64,000 bases of DNA from Asanoa siamensis (GTDB lineage Bacteria > Actinomycetota > Actinomycetes > Mycobacteriales > Micromonosporaceae). Of the stretch, positions 15,332 through 23,521 are shown in pieces. Positions within the stretch are counted from its first letter, which is position 1. Each line of letters starts with the position of its first letter. The stretch spans positions 1 to 64,000 of the forward strand of contig NZ_BONE01000040.1 in NCBI RefSeq assembly GCF_016862555.1, given 5' to 3'. The notes beneath the pieces were generated by a model. The model was not told the DNA's origin. It saw only the letters and a program-made list of their open reading frames with translations, and made no database searches. The translations under genes and the position numbers were made by a program.

Positions 15332-16247
15332 CGCGCAGCTCCGCGGTCAGGTCGGCCCGGCCGATGAAGTCCAGCGCGTCCGGCAGCTCCCGCAACCGCT
15401 GCCGGGCGACGAGCCAGTCCCACACCCCGTCCGGGCCCGGGCCTCGGGCGAACGCCGCCCGCTCGTACGCCGGGATGTCGAAGTAGATCGCCAGCCGCTG
15501 CCAGTCGCCGACCAGGCGCTGGCAGACCAGCAGCCGCACCGAACCGGGCACCTCGAGGTCGCCCGCGGCCGCCGCCAGCCGGCGCAGCAGCGCGAGCGTG
15601 AACCGGGCGGCGGCGTCGGCCGCGTGCCCGCGCCACCGGTCGTCCTTGCCGGCGTCGGCCAGATCGCTGACGCCCTTCACCATCAGGAAGCCGCCACCGG
15701 CGCGATAAGCGGCGAGCGCGGTCCCCAGACTCTCCATCTCGACGCCGACCGCCCGCGGCCAGCCCGCCCGCAGCTCGTCGAGCACCTCGCGGGAGGCGAT
15801 CACCTTCTCGCCGCTGAGCACCGTGCCGACGTGCACCGGCCGCGCCGGCGCCCAGTCGGCCGGTCGCACCGCCCGCGCGGCGGTCAACAGCGTGAAGTCC
15901 GGCCGGTAGACCTCGGGCCGGCGCAGCACGCCGTCGTCGCGGACCTTGCCGCTCTCGTATCCGACGATCTGGTCGGGCACGAGCACGTCACCGAAACCCA
16001 CCCCGGCGGCGCCGATCCCGCCCGCGATCCCGACGAGCAGGAGCCGCCGCGCGCCCCACCGGGCCAGCACGGTCCCGCCGCTGCCGGCCGCGCCCGGGTT
16101 GCCCATGCCGTGCAGTGACTCGACCGCGACGCGCAGGCCGTCGACGACGGCGGTGCCGGACGGCACGTCGCCGAGCACGGCGAGCACCGCGTCCTGCTCC
16201 TCCGCCAGCGCGGTCACGATCACCACGTCCGCCCTTGCCACGGTCAC
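15321..16247 (-). CDS. nucleoside phosphorylase/MTAN-like effector with C-terminal adaptor domain
   Basis: Residues 7-225 form a PNP/UDP phosphorylase-family domain: VVIVTALAEEQDAV at the N-terminus, LLLVGIAGGIG and GDVLVPDQIVGYESGK, active-site VEMES (169-173) and catalytic Asp195 in GVSDLAD. These proteins cleave the N-glycosidic bond of nucleosides or related compounds. Residues 237-308 are the helical adaptor domain shared with the next gene. GTG at 16247 is the chosen start; GTG 16241 is also possible, and a longer frame to 16331 crosses the inverted repeat. It heads a five-gene overlapping operon and is the likely effector, depleting a nucleotide or nucleoside pool when triggered; this role is inference. 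Confidence 0.83.
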   Translation of the reverse strand: MTVARADVVIVTALAEEQDAVLAVLGDVPSGTAVVDGLRVAVESLHGMGNPGAAGSGGTVLARWGARRLLLVGIAGGIGAAGVGFGDVLVPDQIVGYESGKVRDDGVLRRPEVYRPDFTLLTAARAVRPADWAPARPVHVGTVLSGEKVIASREVLDELRAGWPRAVGVEMESLGTALAAYRAGGGFLMVKGVSDLADAGKDDRWRGHAADAAARFTLALLRRLAAAAGDLEVPGSVRLLVCQRLVGDWQRLAIYFDIPAYERAAFARGPGPDGVWDWLVARQRLRELPDALDFIGRADLTAELRDAR

Positions 16248-16257
16248 ACCGTGCCAC

Positions 16258-16280
16258 AGATCGGGTGGGATGCCCGATCT
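16258..16280. promoter_or_regulatory. perfect 8-bp inverted repeat at the conflict-operon start
   Basis: AGATCGGG (16258-16265) and CCCGATCT (16273-16280) flank a 7-nt spacer, 11 bp before the GTG of the phosphorylase gene and within the 92-bp gap to the divergent membrane-protein gene. Its position suits an operator covering one or both promoters. The regulator is unknown. No other dyad was found in the gap. Confidence 0.5.
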
Positions 16281-16339
16281 CCGTGTCTGTTTTCCGTCAA
16301 CGGGGGAACAACCTTTGCCCGTCCGTACCACCGCTGTCG

Positions 16340-16915
16340 ATGATGGACGGCGTGGCGGACTCCGAGGTCAGCAGAGAGCAGCTCTGGCTCGTCGAGTACG
16401 AACGGCTCAAGGACGAGCAGAAGACCCGGATCGGGTTCCGCGACAACCTGGTCTACGCCACGCTGGCGGCGATGGCCGGCGTGATCGCCGCGACGCTGTC
16501 CGCCAAGGGCCACGCCAACCTGCTGCTCCTGCTGCCGCCCGTGAGCACCGTGCTCGGGTGGACCTACCTCGTCAACGACGAGAAGGTCTCGGCGATCGGG
16601 CGCTACGTCGACGACGTGCTGCGGCCGCGCCTGGCGAAGGGCGCCGAGGACGTGTTCGGGTGGGAGGTCGCGCACCGGGCCGACCGGCGCCGCCGCAGCC
16701 GCAAGCTCATGCAGCTCGCGGTCGACCTCGGCACGTTCTGCGCGCCGGCGCTGAGCGCGATCGTCGTCTACTGGGTCAACGGCCCGTGGACCGCCGCGTT
16801 CCTCGCCGTCTCGGCCGTCGAGTGCGCGGTCGTGCTCGCCCTGGCCGTGCAGATCGTCGGGTACGCCGACCTCGGCGTGCGGCGGCGGCGGAGGGTCGAT
16901 CCACCGATCGGTTGA
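16340..16915 (+). CDS. four-helix integral membrane protein, divergent from the conflict operon
   Basis: The 191-residue protein starts with a charged amphipathic segment (REQLWLVEYERLKDEQKTRI) and then four hydrophobic helices: residues about 35-55 (LVYATLAAMAGVIAATLSA), 58-80 (ANLLLLLPPVSTVLGWTYLV), 130-150 and 155-180. The loop between helices 2 and 3 is long, charged and cytosolic (EKVSAIGRYVDDVLRPRLAK). It is a conserved actinobacterial type but I cannot name the family. Start ATG 16340 (or 16343, or GTG 16352) is uncertain, with no clear SD. The shared promoter region suggests it may be a membrane partner or effector of the conflict system; this is inference. Confidence 0.75.
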   Translation: MMDGVADSEVSREQLWLVEYERLKDEQKTRIGFRDNLVYATLAAMAGVIAATLSAKGHANLLLLLPPVSTVLGWTYLVNDEKVSAIGRYVDDVLRPRLAKGAEDVFGWEVAHRADRRRRSRKLMQLAVDLGTFCAPALSAIVVYWVNGPWTAAFLAVSAVECAVVLALAVQIVGYADLGVRRRRRVDPPIG

Positions 16916-16938
16916 CCGGCGGAATCCACCGCGGCCGG

Positions 16939-16954
16939 GCCGGCCGTCGCCGGC
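16939..16954. terminator. short GC hairpin after the membrane-protein gene
   Basis: GCCGGC is repeated as its own complement around the loop CGTC, giving a 6-bp stem 23 bp after the stop at 16915 and before the ABC operon. The stem is short, so termination may be weak. Confidence 0.35.
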
Positions 16955-16996
16955 TGGTCGGTGCCCCACGGGCGCCGCGGTTGCGACCGTTTGAGC

Positions 16997-17737
16997 ATGA
17001 CAACGGTCATCGAGGTTCAGGATCTACACAAGCGGTACGGGCCGAAGGTCGCCGTCGACGGCATCTCGTTCCAGGTGGACGAGGGGGAGATCTTCGGGAT
17101 CCTCGGGTCGAACGGCGCGGGCAAGACCACCACGGTCGAGTGCGTCGAAGGGTTGCGCCGAGCCGATCGCGGCAGCATCCGGGTGCTCGGGCTCGACCCC
17201 GTGCGCGACCACGCGGAGCTGACCCAGCGGGTCGGCGCCCAGCTCCAGGAGGCCCAGCTCCCCGAGAAGCTGCGGGTCGGCGAGGCGCTCTCCCTCTACG
17301 CGTCGTTCTACCGGCGGCCGGCGGACCCGGCGGCGCTGGTCGCGGCGCTCGGGCTCGAGGACATCCGCTCGACCCGGTTCGGCAAGCTCTCCGGCGGCCA
17401 GCGGCAGCGGGTCTCGATCGCGTTGGCGCTGATCGGCAACCCCCGGGTGGCCGTGCTCGACGAGTTGACGACGGGGCTCGACCCGCGCGCCCGGCGGGAG
17501 ACCTGGCGGCTGATCGAGGAGGTCCGGGCCGGCGGGGTCACCATCCTGCTGGTCACCCACTTCATGGACGAGGCGGAGCGGCTCTGTGACCGCGTCGCGG
17601 TGTTCGACCGGGGCCGGGTGGTCGCGATCGACACCCCCGCCGCACTGACCAAGCGGGCCGCGGCGCAGCTCGGCGTCGAGCGGGCCACGCTGGAGGACGC
17701 CTACGTGGCGCTGACCGGGGAGAGCACCGATGTCTGA
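16997..17737 (+). CDS. ABC-2 type exporter ATP-binding protein
   Basis: The 246-residue ATPase has Walker A GSNGAGKT (about 42-49), Q-loop region, signature LSGGQRQRVS, Walker B VAVLDELTTGLDP and the H-loop (LLVTHFMDEAERL). The DELTTGLDP form and TLEDAYVALTGE C-terminus are typical of DrrA/CcmA-like ABC-2 exporters. ATG at 16997 has no SD and may be leaderless; upstream in-frame codons were rejected because homology begins with MTTVIEVQDLHKRYGP. It overlaps its permease by 8 bp and the kinase/regulator pair follows, so this is a sensor-controlled export operon, probably for a drug or peptide. Confidence 0.9.
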   Translation: MTTVIEVQDLHKRYGPKVAVDGISFQVDEGEIFGILGSNGAGKTTTVECVEGLRRADRGSIRVLGLDPVRDHAELTQRVGAQLQEAQLPEKLRVGEALSLYASFYRRPADPAALVAALGLEDIRSTRFGKLSGGQRQRVSIALALIGNPRVAVLDELTTGLDPRARRETWRLIEEVRAGGVTILLVTHFMDEAERLCDRVAVFDRGRVVAIDTPAALTKRAAAQLGVERATLEDAYVALTGESTDV

Positions 17738-18473
17738 AGCACTGCTGCGGCTGACCGCCACCGAGTTCACCCTGTTCCTGCGCGACAAGGTCGGCCCGAT
17801 CTTCGGGCTGTTCTTCCCGACCGCGCTGCTCTGCGTGTTCGGCAACATCGACTTCTTCACCGACCCGGCCAACGGCGTCGACGGGCAGCCCTTGCTCTAC
17901 ACGTACACGCCGATCCTGGTGGGTTTCGTGCTCGCCATGCTGGCGATCAACACGCTCCCGCCCACCCTGGCGAGCTACCGGGAGCAGGGCGTGCTGCGCC
18001 GGCTGCGGACCACCCCGATCGGCCCGGCCCAGGTGCTCGGCGCCCAGTTCGCGATCTGTCTCGCCACGGCGCTGGTCTCGGTCGTCCTGCTGCTCGCGGT
18101 CGCCCGGCTCGCGTTCGACGTGCCACTGCCCCGGCAGCCCTTCGCGTTCGCATTGAGCGCGCTGCTCGCCGCGCTCGCGCTGATCGGCATCGCGGTGGTG
18201 GTGGCCGCGGTCACGCCGACCGCGAGGGCGGCCAACGCGATCGGCTCCGTGCTCTTCTACGTGATGATGTTCTTCGCCGGTCTGTGGCTGCCGATCGAGG
18301 CGATGCCACCGGTGCTGCGGCACGTGAGCGAGGCCACACCGCTGGGCGCGGCGGTCCAGGCGCTGAGCGAGGCGACGGCGGGCGACTGGCCCTCGGCGTG
18401 GCGGCTGCCGCTGCTCGCGGGCTATGTGGTGGTCACCGCGCTGGCCGGTATCCGGCTCTTCCGGTGGGAGTAG
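17730..18473 (+). CDS. ABC-2 type exporter permease
   Basis: The 247-residue membrane protein has six predicted helices: about 20-40 (IFGLFFPTALLCVFG), 60-80, 105-130 (LGAQFAICLATALVSVVLLL), 140-165 (FALSALLAALALIGIAVVVA), 172-195 (GSVLFYVMMFFAGLWLPIEA) and 225-243. The conserved ABC-2 motif around LWLPIEAMPPVLRHVSEATP is present. It pairs with the ATPase directly upstream (8-bp overlap) to form a dimeric exporter. The substrate is unknown. Confidence 0.9.
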   Translation: MSEALLRLTATEFTLFLRDKVGPIFGLFFPTALLCVFGNIDFFTDPANGVDGQPLLYTYTPILVGFVLAMLAINTLPPTLASYREQGVLRRLRTTPIGPAQVLGAQFAICLATALVSVVLLLAVARLAFDVPLPRQPFAFALSALLAALALIGIAVVVAAVTPTARAANAIGSVLFYVMMFFAGLWLPIEAMPPVLRHVSEATPLGAAVQALSEATAGDWPSAWRLPLLAGYVVVTALAGIRLFRWE

Positions 18474-18482
18474 GTTCCAACC

Positions 18483-19730
18483 ATGCCGAACGCGATGCCG
18501 TGGGAGCTCGCCGACGAGGGCACTCTGCGCTGGATGCGGTACGCCAACCTCGCGCCGTACGCGCTGCTGGTGATCCTGGCCGCGGTCAGCCCGCTGCTGA
18601 CCGAGTCGACCGACGAGACGTGGACGATCCTCGGGCTGTGCCTGCTCGCCGCGGTCTGGGTGTTCGGCCTCTACTCCCTGCGACCCGCGTGGCGCGTACG
18701 GCCGGCATTGATGGCGGTGTTCTTCGTCGGGTTCTACGTGCTCCTGCTCCTGCTGATCCTGGAAGCGCCCTGGTTCGGGTTCCTCACGCCGGCCGGCTAC
18801 TTCTTCGCCTTCGGTGTGCTGCGGTGGCCGTGGCGGATCCCGGGCGTCGCCGCGGTCGCGGTCGCGGCCGGCATCGCCCAGGCCTCGGGCATCTCGTTCG
18901 ACTCCGGGCAGGCGATCGGCTGGTACGCCGCGATCATCCTGGTCAACGCCGCGCCGATGTGCGCGTTCGCCTGGATCGACTGGCACACCGACCTGCAGGC
19001 CGTGGAGCGCGACCGGGCCCTGGCCGAGCTGAGCGAGGCCAACCGGCGGCTGGAGGCCACGCTCGCCGAGAACGCCGCCCTGCACGAGCGGCTGGTGACC
19101 CAGGCCCGCGAGGCCGGGGTGCACGACGAGCGGCAGCGGATGGCCGGCGAGATCCACGACACGCTGGCGCAGGGGCTGACCGGGATCATCACCCAGCTCC
19201 AGGCGGCCGAGCAGGCTTCCGGAGAGTCCGACCGGTGGCGGCGGCACCTGTCCGCCGCCACCGACCTGGCCCGCGAGAGCCTGCGGGAGGCCCGGCGCTC
19301 GGTGCACGCCCTGCGCCCGGAGCCCTTGCGCGACGCCCGGTTGGCCGAGGCGCTGGCCGGCGTCGCCCAGCGGTGGTCGGCCCGGCACGGCATCCCGGTC
19401 GAGGTGACCACGACCGGCACCGAGCGGCCGATGTCGCCGGACGTGGAGCTGGCTCTGCTCCGCACGGCCCAGGAGGCGCTGGCCAACGTCGCGGCGCACG
19501 CCGGCGCCGGGCGGGTCGGCCTGACATTGTCCTATCTAGACGGTGAGGTGGCGTTGGACGTGCGGGACGACGGGTGCGGCTTCGATCCGGCGGCACCGCC
19601 GGAGTCCGCGAAGGGCGGCGGTTACGGCCTGTTCGCGATGCGGCAGCGGATCGAGGGTGTCTCGGGGACGCTGCAGGTCGAGTCCGAGCCGCACACCGGC
19701 ACGGCGATCTCGGCGGCGGTGCCCGCATGA
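18483..19730 (+). CDS. NarL-family sensor histidine kinase
   Basis: The 415-residue kinase has an N-terminal membrane sensor of five or so helices (about 22-150), a coiled-coil region (QAVERDRALAELSEANRRLE, 163-200), a HisKA_3 dimerisation box with phospho-acceptor His225 (ERQRMAGEIHDTLAQGLTGI) and a HATPase_c domain (N-box AQEALANVAAHAGA, G-box VRDDGCGFDP and GGGYGLFAMRQRI). There is no extracellular sensor domain, as in LiaS/DesK-type kinases that read membrane or cell-wall stress. It lies 9 bp after the permease gene and overlaps the regulator gene (ATGA), so ABC, kinase and regulator likely form one operon. Confidence 0.92.
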   Translation: MPNAMPWELADEGTLRWMRYANLAPYALLVILAAVSPLLTESTDETWTILGLCLLAAVWVFGLYSLRPAWRVRPALMAVFFVGFYVLLLLLILEAPWFGFLTPAGYFFAFGVLRWPWRIPGVAAVAVAAGIAQASGISFDSGQAIGWYAAIILVNAAPMCAFAWIDWHTDLQAVERDRALAELSEANRRLEATLAENAALHERLVTQAREAGVHDERQRMAGEIHDTLAQGLTGIITQLQAAEQASGESDRWRRHLSAATDLARESLREARRSVHALRPEPLRDARLAEALAGVAQRWSARHGIPVEVTTTGTERPMSPDVELALLRTAQEALANVAAHAGAGRVGLTLSYLDGEVALDVRDDGCGFDPAAPPESAKGGGYGLFAMRQRIEGVSGTLQVESEPHTGTAISAAVPA

Positions 19731-20356
19731 TCAGCCTGCTGGTGGTCGACGACCATCCGGTCGTCCGCAACGGACTGACGGGGATGTTCGCCAGTGACCC
19801 CGACTTCGAGGTGGTCGGCGAGGCCGGCGACGGCGCCGAGGCCGTGCGGCTCGCCCGCGCGCTGCGGCCCGACGTGATCCTGATGGACCTGCGGATGCCC
19901 GGCACCGACGGGGTGACCGCGATCGGCGAGCTCGTCAAGCTCGGGGTGCCGAGCCACGTGCTGGTGCTGACGACCTACGACACCGACAGCTACGTCGTGC
20001 CGGCGATCGAGGCCGGCGCGACCGGCTACCTGCTCAAGGACGCGCCGCGCGACGAGTTGCTGCGGGCGGTGCGGGCGGCGGCCCGGGGCGAGTCGGTGCT
20101 CGCGCCCGCGGTGGCCGGCCGGTTGATGAACCGGGTCCGCACGCCCGGCGCGGGGCCGCTGAGCCAGCGGGAGCTCGCGGTGCTGGAGCTGGTGGCATCC
20201 GGAAAGAACAACCGGGAGGCGGCCGCGGCGCTGTTCATCAGCGAGGCCACGGTCAAGACACACCTGCTCAACATCTATTCGAAGCTGGGCGTGGGCGACC
20301 GGGCGGCGGCGGTCGCCGAGGCGTTCCACCGCGGCCTGCTCACCCCGAACGGATAG
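19727..20356 (+). CDS. NarL/FixJ-type response regulator
   Basis: The 209-residue protein has a receiver domain (acidic pair VVDDHP, phospho-acceptor Asp54 in ILMDLRMPG, Thr in VLVLTTYD, Lys in YLLKDAPRDELL) and a C-terminal LuxR HTH (LSQRELAVLELVASGKNN, then TVKTHLLNIYSKLGV). ATG at 19727 overlaps the kinase stop. It is the cognate partner of the kinase and probably controls the upstream exporter. It is followed at once by a strong terminator. Confidence 0.93.
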   Translation: MISLLVVDDHPVVRNGLTGMFASDPDFEVVGEAGDGAEAVRLARALRPDVILMDLRMPGTDGVTAIGELVKLGVPSHVLVLTTYDTDSYVVPAIEAGATGYLLKDAPRDELLRAVRAAARGESVLAPAVAGRLMNRVRTPGAGPLSQRELAVLELVASGKNNREAAAALFISEATVKTHLLNIYSKLGVGDRAAAVAEAFHRGLLTPNG

Positions 20357-20385
20357 CCGCCGCCCCCTGGGGGAGGGGCGGCGGC
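20356..20385 (+). terminator. strong GC-rich hairpin ending the exporter/two-component operon
   Basis: An 11-bp perfect stem (GCCGCCGCCCC at 20356-20366 with its complement at 20375-20385) closes on an 8-nt loop. It begins at the last base of the response-regulator stop codon. No T tract follows, as usual for this type of genome. Confidence 0.7.
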
Positions 20386-20387
20386 CA

Positions 20388-20424
20388 GATGGTCGCTCGG
20401 CTTCTGCGGAGAGAAGCGACCATC
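20388..20424 (-). terminator. hairpin terminator of the DsrE gene
   Basis: GATGGTCGCT (20388-20397) and AGCGACCATC (20415-20424) form a perfect 10-bp stem around a 17-nt loop. It lies 30 bp past the stop of the minus-strand DsrE gene and next to the opposing terminator, giving a double barrier between convergent units. Confidence 0.6.
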
Positions 20425-20453
20425 CATGGGTACGGGCGGGCGCCCTCGCCGGT

Positions 20454-20819
20454 TCAGTAGCTGAAGGTCGTCGCGCCCTCGTCGCCGATCCACTGCCACA
20501 TCGGCACCGTGCCGCCGAGTTCCGCGTTGTCGACCAGGTCGCCCTTGTCGAGCTTGCGGGCGTCGAAGCAGATCGGGCAGACGAGCAGCTTGCCGCCGGC
20601 CGCCGCGTACCGCCGGGTCAGGTCGGTCAGCGGCGGGCAGCCCTCGCAGGCCGTCCCAGTCGCGACGCCGTCCGTGGCCAGCCGCACGGCCTCCTTCGTC
20701 AGGAACATGAGCGTCGGTCGGCCCTGCTCGGCCGCGCCCACGGCGACCAGGAACGCGACGGTGACCTTCTCCGGGTCCTCGAGCCCCGTGGTCAGGCTGA
20801 CCACTGCTTTTCCGGGCAT
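20454..20819 (-). CDS. DsrE family protein
   Basis: The 121-residue protein matches the DsrE/TusD fold: MPGKAVVSLTTGLEDPEKVT, a nucleotide/sulfur-relay-like strand FLTKEAVRLATDG, Cys residues in ACEGCPPL and LLVCPICFDARKL, and a C-terminal Trp/Tyr tail. DsrE-like proteins handle protein-bound persulfides or act as peroxiredoxin-like small proteins. The paired CxxC-like motifs suggest redox or sulfur chemistry. ATG at 20819 has a strong SD (GAGGGGGGA). It follows the LAL regulator on the same strand with a 38-bp gap and ends at its own terminator. Confidence 0.85.
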   Translation of the reverse strand: MPGKAVVSLTTGLEDPEKVTVAFLVAVGAAEQGRPTLMFLTKEAVRLATDGVATGTACEGCPPLTDLTRRYAAAGGKLLVCPICFDARKLDKGDLVDNAELGGTVPMWQWIGDEGATTFSY

Positions 20820-20857
20820 GATGTGTCCCCCCTCGGGTTGTGATCCTGGCTTACACG

Positions 20858-23443
20858 CTAGGTAGCCGGACCGTTCGAGGAATGGGGAGAAATCCCTAAC
20901 TTGTGTGCCCGGGCTGCCGCCTGGCCGCGGCTGGTCACGCCGAGCCGGGCGAGCACCGCCGACACGTGGTGGTCGACGGTCTTCGGCGCCAGCCGCAGCC
21001 GCGTCGCGATGTCCGCGTTGGACAGTCCGTCGGCGAGCAGGCTCAACACCTCCGCCTGGCGCCGCGTCAGGCCGGCCGGGTGGGTGGCGGTGGTCCGGCG
21101 GGGGCCGCGCGGGACGCCGCCGATGCCGCGCCGGCGTAGGTCGGCCCGGAGCGCGGTCGCGGCCTGGGTCGCGCCGAGCGCGTCCAGCCCGCGCAGGGCC
21201 TCGGTCGCCGCCGCCCGGTCACCCAGGGCCAGCGCTTCGAGCCGCAGGAAGTGCCCGCCGCGACGCTGCCACTCGTCGGCGGCCGCGCGCCAGTCACCGT
21301 CGATCATCCAGCGATACGGGGCGAGCGCGTCGACAGGAGCATGGGCACCGCCGCCCGCCTGCCAGAGCCGGAACGCGAGCTCGCCCGAGTGCGGCGGCGC
21401 GTGCTCACGGGTGGCCCGGTCCAGCGCGTGCGGCACCTCCCGCGCCGCGCGCTGCGGGTCGCCGTACCAGCGGAAGTGCTCGGCCCTGGCGCTCTTGGCC
21501 GGGCCGACCCACTGCAGCTCGCGTGACGGGCCGGCGTGCCGGTCGGCCTCGTCGAGGTGCGCCCGGGCGACCGCGCGCTCGCCGCGGGCACCGTGGACGC
21601 GGCCGAGCACCACCAGCGCCGGCACCCGCCCGATGCCGCCCTGCGCGGGCAGCCGCAGCGACTCCTCGGCGTCGGCGACCGCGCCGGCCCAGTCGCCGGC
21701 CTGGAACCTGACCGTCGCCCGGGTGCCGAGCAGGCACTGGAGGTAGCCGGCGAGGTCCTGCTCGCGGGCGTAGGCCACGGCCCGGTCGAGGGCCGGCGTC
21801 GACTCGGTGAACTCCGCCCGCTCGGCGAGGACGCCCGCGATGTTGAGCAGTGCCCGGGTCGCCTGGTCGGCGTAGCCCGCTGCGGCCGCCGCCGCCTGGG
21901 CGGCCTCCAGCGCCGCCCGCGCGCCGGGGCGGCCGAGTTGCATCGCGGACGTGCCGACGCTGATCGCGGCGTGCACGGCGGTCTCGGGGTCGCCGAACTC
22001 CTCGGCCAGGGTGCGGGCCCGCTCGCCCAGCTCGATGGACTCGGCGAACGCGTAGTCGAACATCCGCAGGCCCGCCTGGTTGCTGTAGGCCATCGCCAGC
22101 TCGCGGCCCGGTGGCTGGGTGCCGAGGATCTCCACCGCGCGGTCGCCCGCGGTGCGGGCCAGGGTCCCGTCGCCCGACCACCAGGCGACCCGGGAGAGCC
22201 AGCGCCAGGCGGAGCCGGTCGGCACCGGGTCGCCCACCTCCTGCCGGATCCCGATCGCCGCGCGCAGCGGCGCCAGGCCGTCGGCGGCGACACCGGCCAG
22301 GTAGGCGGCGACGCCGTAGCGCTCGAGCAGCTCCGCCCGCTCCCGCCGCGGCAGGCGGTCGGCGTGGGCGGCGGCGGCCCGGTAGTGCTCGGCGGCCTCG
22401 CGCCGGGCCCTCTGCCGGGCGGCGGCGGCCGCGGCGACCCGGCCCCAGTGCAGCACCGCGTCGGGGTCGCCGGCGCCGCGCGCGTGGTGCACGAGCCGGC
22501 CGGGGTCGGCGTCGACGGCGGCCAGCGTCGCCAGCGCGGTGGCGTGCAGGGCCGCCCGCCGGCGCGGTTCCAGCGCGTCCTCGACGGCGGTGCGCAGCAG
22601 CTCGTGCCGGTAGGCGACACCGTCCGCGGTGGCGACGAGGACGCCGCCGGCCACGCAGGCGTCGACCTGGTCGTCGCGGCCGGCGAGCAGCGCCTTGTCA
22701 GCGCGGGTCGGCATGACGGCGACGAGGTGGGCCAGCTCGCGGGCCCGGTCCGGGAGGGCGCGGATCCGGTCGAGGATCAGGCCGCGTACGCCCGCCGGGG
22801 CCCGGTCGTCCTTCGCGTCGAGCAGTTCGGTGAGCAGCAGCGGGTTGCCGCCGGTCAGCGCGAGCACGGACGCCGCGTCACGGCCGGCCCGGGTGGCCTC
22901 GTGGGCGACGCGGTCGGGGGACAGTGGCGTGAGGGCGATCCGGGTGCCGCGCAGGGCGGCCAGCACGCGGTGCAGGGGGTGGTCGGCGCCGATCTCGTCG
23001 TCGCGGTAGGTGACGACGAGCAACGCCGGACGCTGGTTGATCCGCCGGCCGAGCAGCACGAGCAGGTCGAGTGTGGCCTCGTCGGCCCAGTGGGCGTCCT
23101 CGACGACGAGCACCGGCCGCGTGCGGGGGTGATCGAGCTGGTCGAGCAGCGCGGCGAGGATCTGGTCGGGTGGCGCGCCGTTCACGAGGTGGTCGGCGAG
23201 CGGCCCGCCGCTGCGCCGGGCGATGTCGTGCACGGGCCCGAGCGCGCGCGGGGTGACCAGCGGGTCGCACCATCCCCAGTGGAACCGGGCCCGCGCGCCG
23301 GCCCGCCGGGCGAACTCGGTCACGAGCGCGGACTTGCCGACACCGGCCTCACCGGCGACCAGCGCGACCCGGCCGCCGGTCGCACTGACCCGCAGCAGGT
23401 CGTCGAGCACACCCAGGGGCGCGGCCCGCTCCCACAGCTCCAC
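20858..23443 (-). CDS. LAL-type (large ATP-binding) LuxR family transcriptional regulator
   Basis: The 861-residue protein has an N-terminal AAA/STAND-like ATPase (Walker A GEAGVGKSALV near residue 35, Walker B LVVEDAHWADEATLDLLVLL), a long TPR-like helical middle (about 330-760) and a C-terminal LuxR HTH (LTRRQAEVLSLLADGLSNAD, KTVDHHVSAVLARLGV). This MalT-like layout describes ligand- and ATP-gated activators. GTG 23443 (VELWERAAPLGVL) fits family starts and has GGTGGGA upstream; GTG 23464 adds seven residues. Its target is not evident; neighbours are a DsrE gene downstream and a hypothetical gene upstream. Confidence 0.9.
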   Translation of the reverse strand: MELWERAAPLGVLDDLLRVSATGGRVALVAGEAGVGKSALVTEFARRAGARARFHWGWCDPLVTPRALGPVHDIARRSGGPLADHLVNGAPPDQILAALLDQLDHPRTRPVLVVEDAHWADEATLDLLVLLGRRINQRPALLVVTYRDDEIGADHPLHRVLAALRGTRIALTPLSPDRVAHEATRAGRDAASVLALTGGNPLLLTELLDAKDDRAPAGVRGLILDRIRALPDRARELAHLVAVMPTRADKALLAGRDDQVDACVAGGVLVATADGVAYRHELLRTAVEDALEPRRRAALHATALATLAAVDADPGRLVHHARGAGDPDAVLHWGRVAAAAAARQRARREAAEHYRAAAAHADRLPRRERAELLERYGVAAYLAGVAADGLAPLRAAIGIRQEVGDPVPTGSAWRWLSRVAWWSGDGTLARTAGDRAVEILGTQPPGRELAMAYSNQAGLRMFDYAFAESIELGERARTLAEEFGDPETAVHAAISVGTSAMQLGRPGARAALEAAQAAAAAAGYADQATRALLNIAGVLAERAEFTESTPALDRAVAYAREQDLAGYLQCLLGTRATVRFQAGDWAGAVADAEESLRLPAQGGIGRVPALVVLGRVHGARGERAVARAHLDEADRHAGPSRELQWVGPAKSARAEHFRWYGDPQRAAREVPHALDRATREHAPPHSGELAFRLWQAGGGAHAPVDALAPYRWMIDGDWRAAADEWQRRGGHFLRLEALALGDRAAATEALRGLDALGATQAATALRADLRRRGIGGVPRGPRRTTATHPAGLTRRQAEVLSLLADGLSNADIATRLRLAPKTVDHHVSAVLARLGVTSRGQAAARAHKLGISPHSSNGPAT

Positions 23444-23521
23444 GTGCCGATGGTCCCACCGCACGGCACCGTGAACCCATGGCCGAACGGCTGGACGATC
23501 GCGGAGACGCGGCGCCGGAGG

